DNA of 40,539 nt from NCBI GenBank assembly GCA_022764445.1, contig JALERT010000209.1, positions 1 through 40,539 of the forward strand. The letters are read 5' to 3'. Shown here one piece after another: positions 25,100 to 33,462 of this stretch. The number at the start of each line of letters is the position of its first letter. The first letter of the stretch is position 1. Source of the DNA: Lachnospiraceae bacterium (GTDB lineage: Bacteria; Bacillota; Clostridia; Lachnospirales; Lachnospiraceae). Position numbers and translations under genes: made by a program. The notes below the pieces were generated by a model that searched no databases, was not told where the DNA came from, and was given only the letters and a program-made list of their open reading frames with translations.

Positions 25100-26227
25100 T
25101 TATTTTTCTGTCAACTTATATAAATTAGTATCCCCGGCAAAATTGCTCATCTCATACAATATAAGCGTATGATCAAATGTACCTGACTCAGCCAATTCTG
25201 TAATTGAACCGCTATAATATCTCAGATCGATCATTGTAATTTCAGAATAACTGTCAATAAGAAACGGTACGAAACAATTGGCAAATGAATCTTTAATGAC
25301 TAAAAGCTTTAATCCATTTTCGACTCCCGTACTTATATCAACCCTGCCACAATTACCGCCAAAAAAATATGAATATTTATCCTTCATTTTCAATTCTTTT
25401 TCATTATATATTCCGTCTGTAATCTTTCCATCATCTGTTACCTTTATATTGGCTAAAGAATCACAAAATGGTGCATATATTTTATCCGGTGATGCCTCTC
25501 TGTCAAGGACCTTTGAATATAACGATCCATAAAAATTATCACAAACCTCTTTTACATTAAATTCGTCGTATTTACGTTTATCAATCCCCATCTCTTTACA
25601 GTATTCACAATACGCTTCATACGCTCCTCTCAAAGTCCAGTGATGATCTGTACGATAATATATCTGCTCTGATTTTTCAGCCTCTTTTAAACTATCCCTG
25701 ATATCAATTAACTTTGATGACGACAGTACCGTCTCTGCCGCCTTATACATAGCTTCTGCATCATAAGAAGATGCATACTCAGGCATTTTATCTTTAAGAA
25801 CAATACAGCCGGATGGAACTAAGATTGTGAAGGAACTTCCCTTTTGTTTAGATAAAAAGTACTGCACATATCTTAAGTTCTGCATATATCTTTCCTGAGA
25901 AATTTGAGCCTCATCTTTTTTCTCAATATAATAACCATCCTTTGCCAGATAAACACCGCCTATATCCTTATAACCAAGCATCTTTTTTAACTCTGTAGAA
26001 ACCTGCATAAAATTGTCTCTTTTAAAGAACTGATCATTTAATGCATTAATCATGTCATCCTGAAAATCACCTGACATAACAGACTCTGCACTAAGCTTAG
26101 GATATTTCTCCAGATATCTGTTCTCATTAGGCGAATAACTTTTCTGCTCAGAAAATAAGGTAATTCCACCTGCTGCCCCAAGCAAAGCAATAATTATAAT
26201 TATATAAATCTTATATGAAATCCGCAC
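25100..26227 (-). CDS. DHHW-family (AlgX/AlgJ-like) acetylation protein, copy 1
   Basis: 375 residues. One N-terminal membrane helix (8-25) anchors an SGNH-hydrolase-like domain facing outward. The DHHW signature is YYRTDHHWTLRGAYEAY (D194-H195-H196-W197), and the later block VIKDSFANCFVPFLIDSYS carries the expected serine. AlgX/AlgJ-like proteins move acetyl groups onto exported polysaccharide, together with an MBOAT protein. Last of four co-directional genes, 11 nt after the MBOAT gene. Confidence 0.85.
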   Translation of the reverse strand: MRISYKIYIIIIIALLGAAGGITLFSEQKSYSPNENRYLEKYPKLSAESVMSGDFQDDMINALNDQFFKRDNFMQVSTELKKMLGYKDIGGVYLAKDGYYIEKKDEAQISQERYMQNLRYVQYFLSKQKGSSFTILVPSGCIVLKDKMPEYASSYDAEAMYKAAETVLSSSKLIDIRDSLKEAEKSEQIYYRTDHHWTLRGAYEAYCEYCKEMGIDKRKYDEFNVKEVCDNFYGSLYSKVLDREASPDKIYAPFCDSLANIKVTDDGKITDGIYNEKELKMKDKYSYFFGGNCGRVDISTGVENGLKLLVIKDSFANCFVPFLIDSYSEITMIDLRYYSGSITELAESGTFDHTLILYEMSNFAGDTNLYKLTEK

Positions 26228-26238
26228 TTTAATTCCCC

Positions 26239-27684
26239 CTAAAATCTAAAATACAAAAACGGATTATATGTTTCTCCTATAATAAGTGCTATACTCAAAG
26301 CCAGTATGATAAGATAAAATACTGCACAGCACCAGAAACCAATATTTTTACAAAATGCTAACATAAAACCTTTTAGTTTTAACATAAACTTTTTCTTTAC
26401 AAAAGATATTACCTTTACAGGAAAATTGGTAGATGCAAATATAAGTATAATAAATAAAATCGCATTGGTGTAACAAAGATATATATCAGTTCCTTTTACT
26501 ACAGAAACTCCCATTCCAAAAAGAGCCTTTATGTAAATTCCAAGCTTATCAAAATTATCACATGCAAATATTACCCAGCCCACTACAATTATAAATATTG
26601 AATATATGTGAGAAAAAATACCCGGTAATTTATCAAGCAGTTTATGTAAAAACAGTTTTTCCATTAAAAGAATGACAAAATAATACAAGCCCCATATCAG
26701 GAAATTCCATCCTGCACCATGCCACAATCCCGTAAGCGACCATACTATAAAAAGATTAACTATCTGAACTTCCAGTCCTTTCCTGTTGCCACCAAGAGGT
26801 ATATATACATACTCTTTAAACCACTGTCCAAGAGTGATATGCCACCTTCTCCAGAATTCTGTGATGCTCTTTGACATATACGGATAATTAAAGTTCTCCG
26901 GGAATTTAAATCCAAGCATCTGCCCCATACCGATAGCCATATCTGAATATCCTGAAAAATCAAAATATATCTGAAATGTATATGCAAAAGCTCCGAGCCA
27001 TGCAGACAGTACAGAAATCTCTGATACGTCCATAGTATATATTTTATCCCATAGACTTCCAATCTGATTTGCCAATAAAACTTTCTTACCAAGACCTATT
27101 ATAAATCTCTGTAATCCCAAAGCAACATTCCCAGATGTAATTTTCCTTTCTTTTATCTGCCCTTCTACCTGCTCATAGCGCACTATCGGCCCGGCTATAA
27201 GCTGAGGAAACATGCAGACATACATAGCAAAATCAAAGAAATTATGCTGTGCACTTACACGCCCTCTGTAAACATCTATCGTATATGACATTGCCTGAAA
27301 TGTATAAAATGATATTCCTATGGGAAGTGCAATCCCCAAAAGACTAAAGTGAGTGCCCCATAAATCATTTAAAGATTTGATGATAAAGTCAGTGTATTTA
27401 AAAAAGCAGAGTATAGCAACATTACCTATAACAGACAAAACAAGCATCGCTTTTTTCATAAATTCTTTATCATGCTTTTTAGAATATTCAATCAATATTC
27501 CATCAATGTAATTAAACGCCGTAGAAAAAAGCATAATACAGATATACTTCGGCTCACCCCATGCATAAAATAAAAGACTTGCAACAAGCAGAAAAAAGTT
27601 TCTTAACCTGCCCGGACATATATAATATAGACAAAATACCACCGGCATAAATACACATAAAAATAATATGCTGCTAAAAACCAT
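26239..27684 (-). CDS. MBOAT-family O-acyltransferase (AlgI/DltB-like)
   Basis: 481 residues, polytopic membrane protein with about ten helices. Family blocks are FDFSGYSDMAIGMGQMLGF, FWRRWHITLGQWFKEYVYIP and the catalytic-histidine segment TGLWHGAGWNF (H322). MBOAT proteins pass acyl groups across the membrane to acceptor proteins, here presumably the two DHHW partners on either side. The substrate polymer (polysaccharide, teichoic acid or peptidoglycan) cannot be read from the sequence. Confidence 0.93.
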   Translation of the reverse strand: MVFSSILFLCVFMPVVFCLYYICPGRLRNFFLLVASLLFYAWGEPKYICIMLFSTAFNYIDGILIEYSKKHDKEFMKKAMLVLSVIGNVAILCFFKYTDFIIKSLNDLWGTHFSLLGIALPIGISFYTFQAMSYTIDVYRGRVSAQHNFFDFAMYVCMFPQLIAGPIVRYEQVEGQIKERKITSGNVALGLQRFIIGLGKKVLLANQIGSLWDKIYTMDVSEISVLSAWLGAFAYTFQIYFDFSGYSDMAIGMGQMLGFKFPENFNYPYMSKSITEFWRRWHITLGQWFKEYVYIPLGGNRKGLEVQIVNLFIVWSLTGLWHGAGWNFLIWGLYYFVILLMEKLFLHKLLDKLPGIFSHIYSIFIIVVGWVIFACDNFDKLGIYIKALFGMGVSVVKGTDIYLCYTNAILFIILIFASTNFPVKVISFVKKKFMLKLKGFMLAFCKNIGFWCCAVFYLIILALSIALIIGETYNPFLYFRF

Positions 27685-27686
27685 CT

Positions 27687-28853
27687 CTAATCCTCCACAA
27701 GCTGCATAAGCTTACCAATAAGATATGCATTACGCGTCATTGAAATATTATTGCAGAATATAACATCATCCACATTTTTCTTTTTCGCAAGCTTAGCTAT
27801 ATTTCCCTGCCAATAACGATAATCAATCACGTATATCTTACTATAGTGATCTGCAAGAAACGGTACAAAAGCATTGCCAAAAGATTCCTTTAAAACCATG
27901 CATGAAGAACCGGCTTTTATTTTTTTATTGGTAATTACTGTATATGGATTGTCCCCGTCTATAAAAGAGCAGTATTTAAGATTTTCTGCATATGATGATG
28001 CATCTTCAATGATATGTCCACTTTTAACCTCTCCCGAATTCTCTGTATATTCAGTAGAAATGTTATCATTATCTATCGGATACAAAGCGTCAAGCCTGTC
28101 CGCCTTAAGATGTACATTATCATCTGTTTCTCTATAAAAAGAGCCCTTGAATTTACCAAATGAATCCGTCTTATATGATTCAATATTATTGGGAACTATA
28201 CCTTTTGTTTCGCAAAACACCTTATAAGCATAATATGCCCCACGCGCAGTCCAGTGATGATCAGTTCTGAAATAAATATACTCTTTCCTGTGTTTCATCA
28301 ATTCATCAAATATATCAACAGGCATAATTCTGTCTGAAAGACGTTTATACATTTTATTAACTGCATCTTTCTGATTTGACGAATCAACTTTATCATACTT
28401 ATCATCAGGAAGAGTAATAGCTATACTTGTAGGTATTATCATTTCATATACATTAACTTTCTCTTCAAATTTCTTTGAAATCTTATTGACGGTATCTATG
28501 TACTTCTTAGATGCACTTTCAACATAATTATATTGTTCATATGCTGTATCACCGATAACAGCTACTCCGGAATTATACATTTTCACTTTGCCTTTCGATT
28601 TTATCTCCTGGTATCCTGCTGTAATTGATGATTTTGTAGCAACATCTTTTTCTTTATAATCACTATCTGGAAGTGTATATACTTTTACGTCTTTATCGCC
28701 TGCACTTACATCTGTATCTGATTCCATAAGAGAATCAGATATTATAATATATGCTTTTTTTGCAGAGTCATCTGTCCCTATTTTGGTACATGACGTACAT
28801 AAGATGGAAATAAGACCACCGATAATGACTACTGCAACTTTTCCTATTTTCAT
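27687..28853 (-). CDS. DHHW-family lipoprotein, copy 2
   Basis: 388 residues from the ATG at 28851-28853. A longer upstream frame exists but overlaps the previous gene and lacks a ribosome site, while AGGAGTGGAG precedes this ATG. The signal segment ends in LISILCTSC with lipidated C22. YFRTDHHWTARGAYYAY gives the DHHW signature, and VLKESFGNAFVPFLADHYS the serine block. It is therefore a lipid-anchored partner, while copy 1 is helix-anchored. Two nucleotides separate it from the MBOAT start. Confidence 0.85.
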   Translation of the reverse strand: MKIGKVAVVIIGGLISILCTSCTKIGTDDSAKKAYIIISDSLMESDTDVSAGDKDVKVYTLPDSDYKEKDVATKSSITAGYQEIKSKGKVKMYNSGVAVIGDTAYEQYNYVESASKKYIDTVNKISKKFEEKVNVYEMIIPTSIAITLPDDKYDKVDSSNQKDAVNKMYKRLSDRIMPVDIFDELMKHRKEYIYFRTDHHWTARGAYYAYKVFCETKGIVPNNIESYKTDSFGKFKGSFYRETDDNVHLKADRLDALYPIDNDNISTEYTENSGEVKSGHIIEDASSYAENLKYCSFIDGDNPYTVITNKKIKAGSSCMVLKESFGNAFVPFLADHYSKIYVIDYRYWQGNIAKLAKKKNVDDVIFCNNISMTRNAYLIGKLMQLVED

Positions 28854-28869
28854 TTGTACTGCTCCACTC

Positions 28870-29433
28870 CTACTTAAACTCTGACAAAATGACATCTTTG
28901 GTATTGTCACTGTCTCCGCTGACACACGCCGTAACATAACATCCGCTTCTGATTATAACTGCATCCGATATTTTCTTTGCCTGTTCGGGTATATATGCTT
29001 CAAAAGACTTCCTCATATCCTTAAGATAATCTTCAACGACCTTCTGATCCTTTTCTGCCTTTTCTTCATCAGCAGACCTTACTATAATTAACTCATCAGA
29101 AAAATTACCACTGCCCATGTATATATTTAATTCCGATTCTTTATCCGTTTTAATCATACCCTCTGCAACAGATGAATCTATCCTTTTAAGTTCCGTATCA
29201 AATTTGACTTTAGACAAAATATTCTCTGCAAGCTTTTCACTATCTATTTTGTTTACTTCTGATATAGTTTTATCACTAATTATGTCATCATTACTCTCGC
29301 CCTGCATTGGGGATTTCTTGTTGAGATTGCCAATCAGACCGCCAATAGCCCAGATAAATACCGCTGATGTAAACAATGCCATGATAAATACGATTAAGAA
29401 ACGTCCTGTCGCTTTTTTTTCTTTCTTTTTCAT
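28870..29433 (-). CDS. DUF4358-domain membrane-anchored protein
   Basis: 187 residues. A Lys-rich N-terminus, one membrane helix (about 12-33) and an outer domain (about 65-187) that fits DUF4358, including YIPEQAKKISDAVIIRSGCY. DUF4358 proteins are mostly clostridial and often sit beside MBOAT/DHHW genes; function unknown. First gene of the acetylation cluster, with AGGAG 8 nt before the ATG and a promoter upstream. Confidence 0.8.
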   Translation of the reverse strand: MKKKEKKATGRFLIVFIMALFTSAVFIWAIGGLIGNLNKKSPMQGESNDDIISDKTISEVNKIDSEKLAENILSKVKFDTELKRIDSSVAEGMIKTDKESELNIYMGSGNFSDELIIVRSADEEKAEKDQKVVEDYLKDMRKSFEAYIPEQAKKISDAVIIRSGCYVTACVSGDSDNTKDVILSEFK

Positions 29434-29473
29434 TAAAATAACTCCTGCTCTTTTTATCTTTAGTTTTTACCTA

Positions 29474-29503
29474 ATTATACTTTTTTCGTTTGTCTAAAGT
29501 CAA
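29474..29503 (-). promoter_or_regulatory. Sigma-A promoter of the acetylation cluster
   Basis: On the minus strand TTGACT (29498-29503), 18 nt, TATAAT (29474-29479), 40 nt before the DUF4358 start. It begins just 32 nt past the DUF885 stop, with no terminator between. Confidence 0.75.
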
Positions 29504-29535
29504 TATATTTTAGTTTTATTTACTAATAATACCAT

Positions 29536-31392
29536 CTATCCATCTATCCATTTATCCATTCTTTCTTTTATAATATCAAAAGGTGCCGGACCGGTTGACA
29601 GGATAAATTTGTGAAAATCTTTTAATATAAAATCAGAACCGAGTTTTTCCGAAGCCTCCTTCTTTAAATTGGCTATTTCCAGATATCCAAGCGTATAAGG
29701 CATATAACTTGCCGGTTCCGCAACCATTGAGTCAAAAATGATACGGCTCTGTGCAGCACTGAATCCATACTGGTTAAGATACTTTTCAAGCTTTTTATAA
29801 TCCCATCCAAGATAATTTACACCAATGTCTGACTTAGCATAAAGACAAAGTGTAGCAATTGTATTTTTCTCAAGAAGTTCTGCAACTTTCCTGTCAAGCC
29901 CTGCAAGATAATAACCATATAATTCTGCATACGTTCCCCAGCCTTCTGTATATCCGTCTATGTTTATTATGCTTCTTACCGGTGATGGGTTTGTTGAAGC
30001 AAAATAACAGTTCTGATAAAGATGACCGGGATAACTTTCATGAGCGATTGTTGTAAATATTTTTGACAGATCATATTTTTCACTGTTGTTTATATATATA
30101 ACATTATTTTCGTAATTATCTACGGCAGGTGTCAGATAAAAAGCCGGACTTAAACTGTCCTGCAGTGATTTATCAACATACTTCACGTCACAGGAAATGT
30201 TGTCTGACAACTCCGGAAAGTCTTTCTTTACGGCTTTTTGCAGGTGATTTATTGTCTCCTTTGGATCATCATATGGATATTTTATATTTTGGGACTCATA
30301 ATATATATCCGGTGAATCAGTAATTATTTTTGACATATACTTACTCGCCTGCTTTATATTTTTATCAAGCATATCATTAATTTCTTTAATAGAATGATCT
30401 GAACCAGTCTTTGTTTTTACAAGATATTCATAATACTTCTTTCCTTTCTTGTAACCACATAACCCATTGGGATTAACACCTGTACCCTTCAGGGAAGTAA
30501 GTGTATCTGTCAGACTCTCATATGCCGGAATTACATATCCTGTAATCTCTTTTTTATTGGTATCGATATATGATGATACCTCTTCCTCTGATAAACCTTT
30601 AAACTTTTTTATTTTATTGTCAAATACTTTTATAAGATAATTGTCGGAAGAATCGCTAATAAATTCTTTGCACTGATCAATAATTGCCTGTGCAGTCGTA
30701 TCACTCATAAATAGTCCGTCTTTTGATTTCTGTCTTTCAAAGTTCTCTATTTTCATAAAGTAATCAGGTATTAGCTTTAGTAATTCCAAATATGTATCTA
30801 TATCTTCTTTGCTATAAAAATTATATTCTGCCAAAAGTATAGGAAGCTGAGCCTGAATACCTGATGTTACACCAAGATATTCGGTATATTCAAGAAGTTC
30901 TGATGACTCTAGATTCTGCTTAAGCATTTTCTTCATGATATCATAAATAAGCTTCTGTTCATCTGTGAGTTTCTTATATTCAAATGTTTCCAGCGAAGCC
31001 AGTCTGTTTTCAGATACAAATAAACTTTCTCTCATAGCATCTATACCAACATCACCTAACGATGCCTCTGTCTCTTCTATCTCATATGGAGATTTATTTT
31101 TCAATGTATAATTAAGTGTAATGCTGTTATCTGTAACTTCATCGACAAACACCTGTTGAATAAAGCGAGAGAAATCTTCCTGTGTATCTTCCGTTGTTCT
31201 TTCCTCTCCAGTATTCTGTCTGTTATTTCCTGTAGGAATTACTATTATTCCTTTCTGGTATAAAATACCACTCACAAGGGCAATTACACATATTATGGTG
31301 CATAATACTTTAAAATACTTTACTTTATTTTCTTTCTCTCTTTTCTGTCTGTATGGATACCTGTAATCTTCCTTTTTCACAATGCTCCCCAT
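29536..31392 (-). CDS. DUF885-family metallopeptidase-like protein, membrane anchored
   Basis: 618 residues. An N-terminal membrane helix (about 27-50) anchors a large helical DUF885 domain. The zinc motif is H451-E452-SYPG-H457 (HESYPGH), and E483 in YTEGWGTYAE fits the third ligand. These are the marks of the gluzincin-like DUF885 family. The expected site is outside the membrane. Substrate unknown. The C-terminal coding sequence and the next bases contain a short ATGGATAGATGG repeat of no clear meaning. Confidence 0.85.
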   Translation of the reverse strand: MGSIVKKEDYRYPYRQKREKENKVKYFKVLCTIICVIALVSGILYQKGIIVIPTGNNRQNTGEERTTEDTQEDFSRFIQQVFVDEVTDNSITLNYTLKNKSPYEIEETEASLGDVGIDAMRESLFVSENRLASLETFEYKKLTDEQKLIYDIMKKMLKQNLESSELLEYTEYLGVTSGIQAQLPILLAEYNFYSKEDIDTYLELLKLIPDYFMKIENFERQKSKDGLFMSDTTAQAIIDQCKEFISDSSDNYLIKVFDNKIKKFKGLSEEEVSSYIDTNKKEITGYVIPAYESLTDTLTSLKGTGVNPNGLCGYKKGKKYYEYLVKTKTGSDHSIKEINDMLDKNIKQASKYMSKIITDSPDIYYESQNIKYPYDDPKETINHLQKAVKKDFPELSDNISCDVKYVDKSLQDSLSPAFYLTPAVDNYENNVIYINNSEKYDLSKIFTTIAHESYPGHLYQNCYFASTNPSPVRSIINIDGYTEGWGTYAELYGYYLAGLDRKVAELLEKNTIATLCLYAKSDIGVNYLGWDYKKLEKYLNQYGFSAAQSRIIFDSMVAEPASYMPYTLGYLEIANLKKEASEKLGSDFILKDFHKFILSTGPAPFDIIKERMDKWIDG

Positions 31393-31539
31393 TTCTATTT
31401 GTTTTCATTACTGACCTGCTGATAATTTATGCTTTTATCCGAATTTATATTCATTACTGTACACTAACTTATATTCTTCTTATAAATCTTGTCTTATATT
31501 TTCTCACCAATTACTGATATATGAATATTATGTACTAAT

Positions 31540-31556
31540 ACGGAAATTAATTCCGT
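31540..31556 (+). promoter_or_regulatory. Hairpin in the cotJ leader
   Basis: ACGGAA (31540-31545) and TTCCGT (31551-31556) with a 5-nt loop, followed by TTATTTCT and then the AAAGG site of cotJA. It may stabilise the 5' end of the message. No convincing sigma-E or sigma-K promoter could be fixed in the 180 nt upstream. Confidence 0.4.
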
Positions 31557-31582
31557 TTATTTCTAACGAAAGGATGTTTTTT

Positions 31583-31996
31583 ATGAATAATATGACTAGA
31601 CCACCTATGAAACATAACTGTGGCTGTATGAAGGATAAAGATTGTATGAATGACAAAAACTGTATGAATGATATGGGGTGTATGAAAGACAGAAACCGCA
31701 TGAATGATATGGGATGTATGAAAAATAGAAACCGTATGGATGATATGGGGTGTATGAAGGATAGGAACTACATGAATGACAAATGTAACGGCTGTGACGC
31801 CGATTCAAGCATGCATAATGATCCGATATACGGTATGCCAATAGGAATGGGGTATGTTCCATGGCAGCAATGGGGTGAAATATATAACCCATGCGATGCA
31901 CTAAAAGCAGCTACCATCTTTCCACCTCTTAATCTTCCATTTTATGGCTGTATACCACCACGCAGCCACGACAGATCTAACGGAGGTGCATTATGA
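31583..31996 (+). CDS. cotJA: CotJA-like spore coat protein with Cys/Met repeats
   Basis: 137 residues from the ATG at 31583, 9 nt after AAAGG; an ATG at 31574 is too close to that site. Residues about 82-125 (PIGMGYVPWQQWG...CDALKAATIFPPLNLPFYG) form the CotJA core. The front 75 residues are a repeat region built from CMKDRNRMNDMG-type 12-mers, giving about ten cysteines and many methionines. Ordinary CotJA lacks so long a repeat. CotJA helps place CotJC in the coat. The stop overlaps the cotJB start as ATGA. Confidence 0.88.
   Translation: MNNMTRPPMKHNCGCMKDKDCMNDKNCMNDMGCMKDRNRMNDMGCMKNRNRMDDMGCMKDRNYMNDKCNGCDADSSMHNDPIYGMPIGMGYVPWQQWGEIYNPCDALKAATIFPPLNLPFYGCIPPRSHDRSNGGAL
31612..31790 (+). 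repeat. 36-bp tandem repeat in cotJA
   Basis: Imperfect 36-bp units (12 codons), with smaller 18-bp subunits, around GATATGGGATGTATGAAA. The central copies are nearly identical. Copy changes keep the frame. Confidence 0.85.
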
Positions 31997-32247
31997 ATAA
32001 AGATAAACACAATTTATTAGTATATATTACACAGGTCAGCTTTAGTCTTAATGATGTTGTTCTTTTCCTCGATACGCATCCCTGCGACACTGATGCACTT
32101 GCCTACTATCAGGAACTAAGGAAAGCCCGTGAAGAAGCATTGAAAGAATACTCAATGAAATACGGACCACTTCTTAATGACCAGGTAGATGATTCATGCT
32201 ATTGGGAATGGGTTAAAGATCCATGGCCTTGGCAGGTATATAGATGA
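31993..32247 (+). CDS. cotJB: CotJB spore coat peptide assembly protein
   Basis: 84 residues. The stretch LFLDTHPCDTDALAYYQ and the C-terminal CYWEWVKDPWPWQ are CotJB signatures. CotJB is a small soluble protein needed for coat assembly of the CotJ set. The ATG overlaps the cotJA stop by 4 nt, with GGAGG upstream, so translation is probably coupled. Confidence 0.93.
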   Translation: MNKDKHNLLVYITQVSFSLNDVVLFLDTHPCDTDALAYYQELRKAREEALKEYSMKYGPLLNDQVDDSCYWEWVKDPWPWQVYR

Positions 32248-32263
32248 AAGGAGACAGATAGAA

Positions 32264-32869
32264 ATGTGGAATTATGAAAAGAGACTACAATACCCTGTGC
32301 ATATAACGAAATGTGATCCAAAGGCAGCTATGATCATAATGTCTCAATACGGTGGCCCCGATGGTGAAGCTAACGCATCAATGAGATATCTTTCACAACG
32401 CTACAGCATGGAAAACAGAAAAGTTATCGGTGCATTAACCGATATAGGAACAGAAGAACTTGCACACCTTGAAATGATAGCAACTATTATCCATCAGTTG
32501 ACAAGAGATCTCACCCCTGAAGAAATAAAAGCTTCAGGTTTTGATAAATATTATGTAGACCATACTCTTGCAATCTGGCCACAGGCAGCCGGCGGAATTC
32601 CGTTTAATTCATGTGAAATCCAGTGTAAAGGTGATACGATAACAGATCTTTATGAAGACATGGCGGCTGAGCAAAAAGCAAGAAGCACATATGATAATAT
32701 ACTTCGTGTAATTAAGGATCCTGAAATAGCTGATCCAATAAAATTTTTACGTGAACGTGAAATTGTTCACTTCCAGAGATTTGGTGAATGTCTCAGACGC
32801 GTGCAGGATGATCTTGATCATAAAAACTTCTATGCATTTAATGGTCAGATTGATAAAAAGCCTTGTTAA
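32264..32869 (+). CDS. cotJC: CotJC, manganese-catalase-like spore coat protein
   Basis: 201 residues from ATG 32264-32266, 9 nt after AAAGGAG; an earlier in-frame ATG lies within cotJB. The ferritin-like fold carries the expected di-metal ligands: GGPDGEANAS, EELAHLEM, AAEQKARS and REIVHFQRFGE. It is the catalase-like member of the CotJ coat set and may protect spores from peroxide. Followed by a strong terminator. Confidence 0.95.
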   Translation: MWNYEKRLQYPVHITKCDPKAAMIIMSQYGGPDGEANASMRYLSQRYSMENRKVIGALTDIGTEELAHLEMIATIIHQLTRDLTPEEIKASGFDKYYVDHTLAIWPQAAGGIPFNSCEIQCKGDTITDLYEDMAAEQKARSTYDNILRVIKDPEIADPIKFLREREIVHFQRFGECLRRVQDDLDHKNFYAFNGQIDKKPC

Positions 32870-32898
32870 ATTAATATCAGTTATAATCACTTAATCAA

Positions 32899-32937
32899 AA
32901 AGGAAAGAGTCTCACTTAAAATGAAACTCTTTCCTTT
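32899..32937. terminator. Bidirectional terminator between cotJC and the zinc-ribbon gene
   Basis: AAAGGAAAGAGT and ACTCTTTCCTTT form a perfect 12-bp stem with an inner TCA/TGA pairing. It sits between two convergent genes. Confidence 0.85.
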
Positions 32938-32943
32938 CTCAAA

Positions 32944-33381
32944 CTAGTAACTTTGACCATCTTTATTTTTACCAAGGAAATGCATACCAGCTTCCTGAGC
33001 ATCTCCATATCTCTTTGCTACAACCTGGAGTTTCTGCAGTTTTCTACATTCAGAACATGCACTTCCAAAATCGATAGGTTTTCCACATATCTGGCAATAA
33101 ACAGTACTTACCGTTGTATTACCATTGTCCTTATACTGGATACGCCCATCTTTAATCCATTCACGAACTTTCCTGATAGGTATATTAAAATGCTCTGCAA
33201 CATCTGATTCACGTACATCATTAGACCTGATATATTCTTTTACCTCTGAAAAAAGATTGATTTCCTGACACTCCGGACAAATATCATCTTTATACAGTGT
33301 ATTCAAAGTCCTGCCACACTGAGCACAGTATTTTGTGTTTTCTTTGAAATTCTCACGCCTGTTTTTTATATCTAGCCTCAT
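32944..33381 (-). CDS. Zinc-ribbon / HTH protein, YvyF-like
   Basis: 145 residues. It has two CxxC...CxxC zinc ribbons (C19, C22, C35, C38 and C96, C99, C109, C112) around a helix-turn-helix (about 56-82, VAEHFNIPIRKVREWIKDGR). The first ribbon plus HTH resembles YvyF/TIGR03826 proteins found in flagellar operons; the second ribbon is extra. No flagellar gene lies nearby, so a role in motility is not supported here. It may be a regulator or RNA-associated protein. GGAGGGA precedes the ATG. Confidence 0.65.
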   Translation of the reverse strand: MRLDIKNRRENFKENTKYCAQCGRTLNTLYKDDICPECQEINLFSEVKEYIRSNDVRESDVAEHFNIPIRKVREWIKDGRIQYKDNGNTTVSTVYCQICGKPIDFGSACSECRKLQKLQVVAKRYGDAQEAGMHFLGKNKDGQSY

Positions 33382-33462
33382 GCAACAATCCCTCCAGTAT
33401 ATAAAATAACTTATAAGGCAAATAATATATCAGACATAACTCCCTTTTATTCAACTGACGTA

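Noticed and set aside
29530-29575. Short ATGGATAG repeat at the end of the DUF885 gene
   Set aside because: It spans the coding end and a few bases after it; only three 8-nt units, with no structure around it.
31440-31560. Sigma-E or sigma-K promoter for cotJABC
   Set aside because: Partial matches such as TTATATT and GATATAT occur, but AT-richness makes several equally poor choices.
31605-31901. Minus-strand repetitive reading frame
   Set aside because: It is the antisense shadow of the cotJA repeat; its YTPYHSCGFC-like repeats mirror the coding strand.
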